Shown here piece after piece: positions 58,601 through 64,000 of a stretch of DNA of 64,000 nucleotides (position 1 is its first letter; the number at the start of each line of letters is the position of its first letter). Source of the DNA: Symsagittifera roscoffensis. Its lineage: Eukaryota > Xenacoelomorpha > Acoela > Convolutidae. Location of the stretch: NCBI RefSeq assembly GCF_963678635.1, contig NC_087064.1:36279716-36343715 (forward strand), given 5' to 3'. The translations under genes were made by a program, and so were the position numbers. The notes beneath the pieces were generated by a model. That model was not told the origin of the DNA and did no database searches. It worked only from the letters and a program-made list of their open reading frames with translations.

Positions 58601-58811
58601 TATACTTTAAGTGCAAGGGCTTGTGGTATGTACAGAAAGACGGTTCAGTAATTTGTGGCTCAAAAAATACGAACCTGCATTGATGAACGAAGTACCAAAA
58701 GTGACTGTGGTAAATGAGGATAACAAGGATGTCAGAAAAAGTTGACATTTCGAACTAAAGCGGTAGAAAGCGATGCTTGTTTGAATTGGTACCACTTAGG
58801 GTGTGGTAGCA
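55546..58811 (+). repeat. ~3.4-kb unit, tandem copy A
   Basis: Direct duplicate of about 59067-62165. Shared landmarks: cgaacaaagcgactctgacc at 55549 and 59072; ttcattctacgcgttgtgaa at 56552 and 60106; tcgtcgacgtatccttag at 57102 and 60665; and a Penelope-like fragment from 58330 and 61695. Copy A has an extra internal repeat of about 210 bp (57222-57436 repeated at 57821-58031). The presence of Penelope-like sequence at the 3' end of each unit suggests that tandem insertion of such elements made the array. Confidence 0.85.
58330..58811 (+). pseudogene. Penelope-like element fragment, copy 1
   Basis: Reads NTQMAREILEETELNSDESM, then VPLKESVEIAVKRLYEQI and KSRKTMKKLLNL across stops, which is the fingers/motif-A region of Penelope-like RTs, then degenerate WLKKYEPALMNEVPKVTVV. 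It is cut at 58811, where a second copy of the 56655 segment begins. Confidence 0.8.
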
Positions 58812-59005
58812 TATTGTTCTATGAAGTTTTTCGAGACTTGTTTCAGACTTTGTTTTCTTGCGAATTTTTAAAATTTTATTTAGGATGGAATCTAATGTAG
58901 TTCTTACAATTTTCAAAGTCCAGAGTTCTGGTTTTTTTTTCCAGAATTCCTTAATTTTTAACGGTTCGAGAGAACTGTTCCAGTTACTGGTACTTTGAAA
59001 TTACT
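58812..59005. repeat. terminal-repeat-like segment
   Basis: A third copy of the segment also at 56655-56850 and 60213-60405 (gttctatgaa.tttttcgag, tttatttaggat.gaatctaa, gttccagttactggta). Here it directly abuts the truncated Penelope-like copy 1, as expected for the partial tandem repeats (pseudo-LTRs) known in Penelope-like elements. Confidence 0.7.
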
Positions 59006-59006
59006 T

Positions 59007-59040
59007 ATATAGATATAGATAGATATAGATAGATTTATTT
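59007..59040. repeat. TAGATA microsatellite
   Basis: tatagatatagatagatata and following, a short tandem run at the junction between tandem copies A and B. Confidence 0.8.
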
Positions 59041-59066
59041 CATTTGAGCGTGCCCAACGTTCACCC

Positions 59067-62000
59067 TTAGAACGAACAAAGCGACTCTGACCAACAATCT
59101 CAGCAACAGATCTACTTCAAGGAAATGTACAACGAAGTTAACAAATGCACATTAAAACTCTTAAGCAGCTGTAGAAGATGCAAAATTTACAAAAAGATGC
59201 GAAAAAATGTGGGCTGTAAAAATAAAATGTTGAAAAGTGGTAGAACAATGGCTCTGAAGTTATTTTTACTTGTATTACTGATACTACTCCTACTCTTTTT
59301 TGCAGATTTTTAGCATTTTATCGTGGCATGATTTGATCTCCAAAAAGTGCATTGATGCTTTTAGATAACGCTGCTGTGGCTTTATGCAGCTCAGGCAAAG
59401 ACCGTACGTAATCGCGAGAGTTGCTTTCTTCTAAAATAGAAGCAACAACTCGACTTCCGTCCAGGAGAAAAAAAACATTTATTGTTGTTGTTTTTTCTAA
59501 CTTATGTTCTGAGTTGGCTCATAACAATTATAGGTCAAAAAAGTTTGATAACATTGCGAGCGCTTTTGCTAAGACTAGAACCTTCAAATTGGTATAACTC
59601 AAAGTCAAATTGTATACAACTGAAGGATTTTATTAACCAAAAAGTTTAAAATGACAGTTTGACCTTTTAAAAGTAGTTCTAGGATTAAACTAACTCATTT
59701 CACTTCTTTTGCAAATTTGATTTTGGAAAAAATTCTCAAAGTTGGCTGACGTGCCCAGGATTGTAATTTAGTGTGAGCTCTTGGCTCATGTACTCGTGGC
59801 GCGTGTTTGGTTGGGGCCTGCTTTTAAATATATGAAGAGCCTCTAATGATAATGTCTTCTCAAATTCATTGCTTTTGCCAATTAAGCACCATTTTGATGC
59901 CTTAGATTGTCCAGAGCATTCTGAGACCAACTGCTTCACTGGCTTATCAGTCTTTTGATGCTCTTTTATCAGTGATGTTAGATGTCGGCACGTGAGCCTA
60001 ACATAGGTGAAACTGTGTCCACTATATTTTATTTCAGAGACAATAAGACTTCATGAGACTTCAGGTTTCGATCAATAATTTACTAAAGCTTCGACGAGCA
60101 AATTTTCATTCTACGCGTTGTGAAAATGATCAACACCGGACTTGATCTTTGAAAATTTTTATTTTGTTTTTTAAACTCAAATTTCTTCGGTTTTGAGAAA
60201 AAAACATCGTTCTATGAAATTTTTCGAGACTTGTTTCAGATTTTGTTTTCTTGGGAATTCTTAAAGTTTTATTTAGGATGGAATCTAATGTAGTTTTTAC
60301 AACTTTCAAAGTCCAGAGTTCTGGGTTAAAAATTTTTTCCAGATTTCTTCGTTAGTTTTTAGCGGTATGAGAGAACTGTTCCAGTTACTGGTAATTTGAA
60401 ATTACTTTGGTATTGTTACTTTGACCATGTTCTTATTGTGCAATATGGATGCAAAAGTACGATAATTTAAACTAAATTCAGTATCAAATGACTTTGGTAC
60501 AATTTGCAATTTATCTCCTGTTGTTGATTTAATAGAATAATCAAATTCGAAAAAAGAAGTTCACCGTTCCCATTAGCTTTTTTTAGTCATTTCTGAATTC
60601 CTATGCAACGAGTTTAACTTTTTCAAGTAATGTGTTTGGGCCCCTTTCTACAGTACAAATTAATTCGTCGACGTATCCTTAGAACAATTTTCGCTGTTTA
60701 CTAAAAACTGAAAGTTCTAATACGATACGACCGAATCCACAGTACTGTACTATATGACCCAATTTTTATTATTCGTTGTTTTTTATGTATTGACTATAAG
60801 CATTAAAATTGATTCCACATTTTTCACATTCAAAACGTTTTTTGTTCAATCAAAATTTTTTACTGCTTTTCTGATCTTTTTCAGGTGAATCTTCTGATTT
60901 TTCCACTGGGGCGTTGTTTTCTTCTTTAATATTACCTTTAAAACAAATGCAGCCAAACTTTAGCCAATTTTAACGCCAGGGATGCACCCATGGCTATCCA
61001 CTCCTAATGAAAATATCTTTTTTCGTTTTTTTTTTGAAAATTTTCCGGCTAACTTTTAAACTATTGTCGTAAGATAATCTCCTTTGCTTCCGAAACAGGA
61101 ACTTTTGTATACGAACTCCCATTTGATAATTTTTGTCATATAATATTTTTCGAGTGTCTAATGTAGATGTGCCATTGATGCTCCAGGAAATTTTTTGGAA
61201 AAGGGTTCGAAAAATTTTTCAGCTCGTAATTACTACCGAGATTTTGATAGAAACGGACGGAGTGTTGTTTTCTTCTTATGTACTTTAACCAAAACGTATA
61301 CGCTAGCAGTCTGAACTCTGGTGTTTCTGAGTTTTGAATCAACTTTCAAACTTATGCGTGCACGTTTTTTCTTTTTGGATAGTGTGTTATTGACATATTT
61401 CCCAGTTTCAAGATTAATTTATCAGTACCAATTTTGCTTTCAGTAAACTGTTGGAAGTTTAAAATTAGCTGTAATTTTTCAAAATAAATTTGCTTTTTGT
61501 AACACAACACCCGTGTCTTTTTCTATGAGGTACAGCAAAAAACTCATTTCCTTTCAAAGCGTTCACCACTCTTCAAAAAGCACAACAACAAATGATAATT
61601 CTTTGATACTTTTTGCGTACCATAGTGACTAGGCTTCTGTTTCAGAGAGTTTCCCCCTTTATTCCATCTCACGGAGTTTTCTTACAATTTTAACAATACC
61701 TAAATCAAAACATTGGCAAAATACTATGACAAATATGAGGGGGCAAACATAGAAACGAACACTCAAATGGCCAGGGAGATCTTGGAGGAAACAGAATTAA
61801 ACTCTGATGAGAGTATGATTTCCTCTGATGTAATGAGTTTGTAAGCTAATGTCCCGCTCAAGAAATCTGTTGAAATAGCCGTGAGGAGATTATATGAGCA
61901 AATCAATCTTCCGGAAAAATCTCGCAAAACTATGAAAAAACTACTAAATTTGGCAAAGAGTAAGATATACTTTAAGTGCAAGGGCTTGTGGTATGTACAG

Positions 62001-62165
62001 AAAGACGGTTCTGCAATTTGTGGCTCAAAGAATACAAACCTGCATTGATGAACGAAGTACCAAAAGTGACTGTGGTAAATGAGGATAACAAGGATGTCAG
62101 AAAAAGTTGACATTTCGAACTAAAGCGGTAGAAAGCGAAGCTTGTTTGAATTGGTACCACTTAGG
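59067..62165 (+). repeat. ~3.4-kb unit, tandem copy B
   Basis: Second copy of the unit described at 55546-58811, lacking the internal 210-bp repeat. It runs without interruption into the Penelope-like copy 2. Confidence 0.85.
59071..59310 (+). CDS. small conserved ORF with cysteines and hydrophobic tail (doubtful gene)
   Basis: Open from the codon after TAG; the first ATG is at 59125 (MYNEVNKCTLKLLSSCRRCK), giving 62 codons. It has C-x-n-C-x2-C spacing, many lysines and a C-terminal hydrophobic run (LFLLVLLILLLLFF) that could span a membrane. The copy at 55550-55800 keeps the first part of the frame (YNEVNKCTLKLL) but an 11-bp difference changes its tail. It may be an upstream ORF or exon of the Penelope-like unit; a cag-acceptor-like site follows near 59305. 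Function unknown. Confidence 0.3.
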
Positions 62166-63190
62166 TTGTGGTAGCATATCGGAAGTCGAATAAGCAAAAA
62201 CAGTATGTTGTTGCATGGCTTGCAAAAAGCAACAAGAAGCAGCTCGGACTGAGAATGGTCTTAAAATTTTTTGAAGATATGTGGACGACATAGTTAGAAC
62301 TGTCAGGGGCGATCCTGGGGTAGTCCTTGAGGCTGGCAATAAGTCGCATACAAACTTGCAGTTCACCATAGAAGAATTTCATAGTAACGGTAAGTTGGCT
62401 TTTTTGGATTTTTATGTTAATGTGGAATCAGGAAAAAACTCGCATGTGAGTGGTACTAAAATCTCACTGATACCTGCTCTACTCTGAATTTTAAAGGCCG
62501 CGCACCTTTGCAATGCAAAAAAAGAGTAATTGAAGGGACGGTCCATAAGGTTTTCAGACGAACCACAACATGGGAAAAGTATGACCGGACATTGGAGAAA
62601 AATTGGCCAAAATGGATTGAAAATCAATATTTGAAAATTTATTTGGACAGGGTAGTGTTTGAAAGTCTTAACAAGATTGTTTAGGGAAAGAAAAATTAAA
62701 AAGTGACGGCATCAGAACCGAGAAATGATAAATAGTTTTAAGACTCTTTCCCCTTTTTTACAATGCAATATCGAGGCAATCCATCCAAACTGATGGCTGC
62801 AAAGGTTCGAAAAATATCCGGGGCACAGAAAATTTTTACAACAAGAAACTTAAAAACATGCTTAATATCCTTCTAAAAGTCCTTTGCTCGTGAACTGTGA
62901 TCCAGAGTCGTGTATATGCTTACATGTAGTGGATGTAACCCCAACTCTGTCAGCTAGATAGTCCGACACTTAGCCATGAGGATCGTTGAACACCGCAAAA
63001 GAGACCTCCCCAGTAGGGCAACACTTGTTGGATTGTAATAAGGAGGTAGGCAGTACTACTTAGCTGAATTCAGATGTTAAAGACTAAACAGCCAACACCC
63101 AGAAGCTACTCACACTACAAGCTTTGCATTTTTGGAGGGGAAGGCCGAAAATCGACACATGCGATTAATTCAGGAGCTGGGAATTAACAT
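61695..63190 (+). pseudogene. Penelope-like element copy 2: RT plus GIY-YIG endonuclease
   Basis: The most complete copy, interrupted by several stops and frameshifts. In order: NTQMAREILEETELNSDESM near 61757; motif A region (SSDVMSL then NVPLKKSVE) near 61820-61870; motif B region (WYVQKDGSAICGSK) near 61989-62030; a Cys/His-rich segment (VESEACLN-WYHL, then CCMACKKQQEA) near 62110-62250; motif C RYVDDIVRTVRGDPGVV at 62275; LQFTIEEFHSNGKLAFLDF near 62356; degenerate C-terminal RT; then a GIY-YIG domain (RVVYMLTCSGCN, VRHLAMRIVEHRKRD) at 62905-63005 and a trailing LLTLQALHF segment near 63104. RT plus C-terminal GIY-YIG defines canonical Penelope-like elements. It is inactive here. Confidence 0.88.
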
Positions 63191-63342
63191 CAAAATTATA
63201 GTCAATGTAGAAGATGGCTAATTTTCCAAAAACTGACATATCAGAATCAAAATTAATCCCAAATCGGAAATTTTATAACATTGAAAGAAGAAAAAAACTT
63301 TAAAAAAACTCCAAAAATAACAAGAATATGTTTTCAATGATT
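63191..63342. other. spacer between Penelope-like copies
   Basis: Short AT-rich sequence after the GIY-YIG end of copy 2 and before copy 3. No feature recognised. Confidence 0.4.
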
Positions 63343-64000
63343 AGGTAACTTAATTTGGCAATAAGTAAGATACACTTTAAGTGCGATGGTTTGTGGTATG
63401 TACAGAAAGATGGTTCAGCAATTTGTGGCTCAAAGAAAACGAACCTGCATTGATGAAAGAAGTACCAAAAGTAACTGTGGTAAATGAGGATAACAAGGAT
63501 GTCAAAAAAAGGTGAAATTTCGAACCAAAGTGGTAGAAAGCGAAGCTTGTTTAAATTGTTACCACTTAGGGAGGGTAACATTGCGGAAGTCGAATACGCT
63601 AAGACAGTATGGTGTTGCATGACTTGCAAAAAGCAACAAGAAGCATATCGGACTGAGAATGGTCTTTAAATTTTTCTAAGATTTGTGGACGACATAGTTC
63701 GAACTGTCGAAGGCAATCCTGGGGTAGTCCTTGAGGCTGCCAATAGGTCGCATACAAACTTGCAGTTCACCATAGAAGAATTTCATAGTAACGGTAAGTT
63801 GGCTTTTTTGGTTTTTTATGTTAACAGGGACTCAGGAAAAAAGTCTTTTGTGAGTGGTAGTAAAAACTCACTGATACCGGCTCTATTCTGAATTTTGGAA
63901 GCTGCGCACCTTTGCAATGCAAAAAAAGCGTAATGGAAAGGGACGGTCCATAAGGTTTTCAGAAGTACCACAACATGGGAAAACTTTGACCAGACATTGG
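63343..64000 (+). pseudogene. Penelope-like element copy 3 (5'-truncated, runs off the window)
   Basis: Begins within the region matching 61945 of copy 2 (ggcaataagtaagatacact) and continues colinearly to the window end. The Cys/His segment keeps VVESEACLNCYHL in one frame and EVEYAKTVWCCMTCKKQQEA in another, separated by a frameshift. The motif C box reads FVDDIVRTVEGNPGVVLEA at 63682. The GIY-YIG part would lie beyond the window. Confidence 0.85.

Overview
This window is AT-rich genomic DNA from an invertebrate animal. The evidence is GT-AG split exons, a U2 snRNA-like sequence, and a mix of metazoan transposable elements (Bel/Pao LTR retrotransposon, Penelope-like elements with GIY-YIG endonuclease, non-LTR retrotransposon relics, Tc1/mariner- and Mutator-type miniature elements, a FLYWCH zinc-finger relic). 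The species cannot be named from the sequence; a marine invertebrate such as a tunicate or cnidarian would fit the element mix.

Layout. 1-6.5 kb: no gene recognised; three 291-bp tandem repeats, a hairpin repeat and a dispersed repeat. 6.5-16.15 kb: a complete Bel/Pao retrotransposon on the minus strand, with identical 437-bp LTRs, a 5-bp target duplication (GTATC), a primer-binding site, a purine tract and an intact 2230-codon Gag-Pol frame. An extra upstream reading frame may have an SGNH-hydrolase-like fold, the leader carries a minisatellite, and each LTR contains a type II tRNA-like sequence. 16.15-25.4 kb: non-coding and repeat-rich, with a 731-bp Tc1/mariner foldback and a full-length but diverged U2 snRNA-like sequence between inverted 21-bp repeats.

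25.4-41.9 kb: a multi-exon plus-strand host gene of which at least ten exons and the stop codon can be read. It encodes a charged, helix-rich protein with a basic tail that I do not recognise. Its introns hold a FLYWCH pseudogene, a Mutator-type miniature element with a 9-bp target duplication, and tandem and dispersed repeats. 42.8-44.5 kb: an apparently intronless 563-residue plus-strand gene of unknown function with three 66-bp in-frame repeats.

44.5-53 kb: transposon debris, including a long decayed coding region on the minus strand. 53.5-64 kb: a degenerate non-LTR reverse transcriptase, then a cluster of plus-strand Penelope-like copies in partial tandem arrangement. The best copy keeps RT motifs, a cysteine/histidine segment between RT motifs B and C, and a GIY-YIG domain, but carries stops and frameshifts. 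The elements do not form a pathway with the two host genes. The only region that looks like an intact mobile system is the Bel/Pao element.
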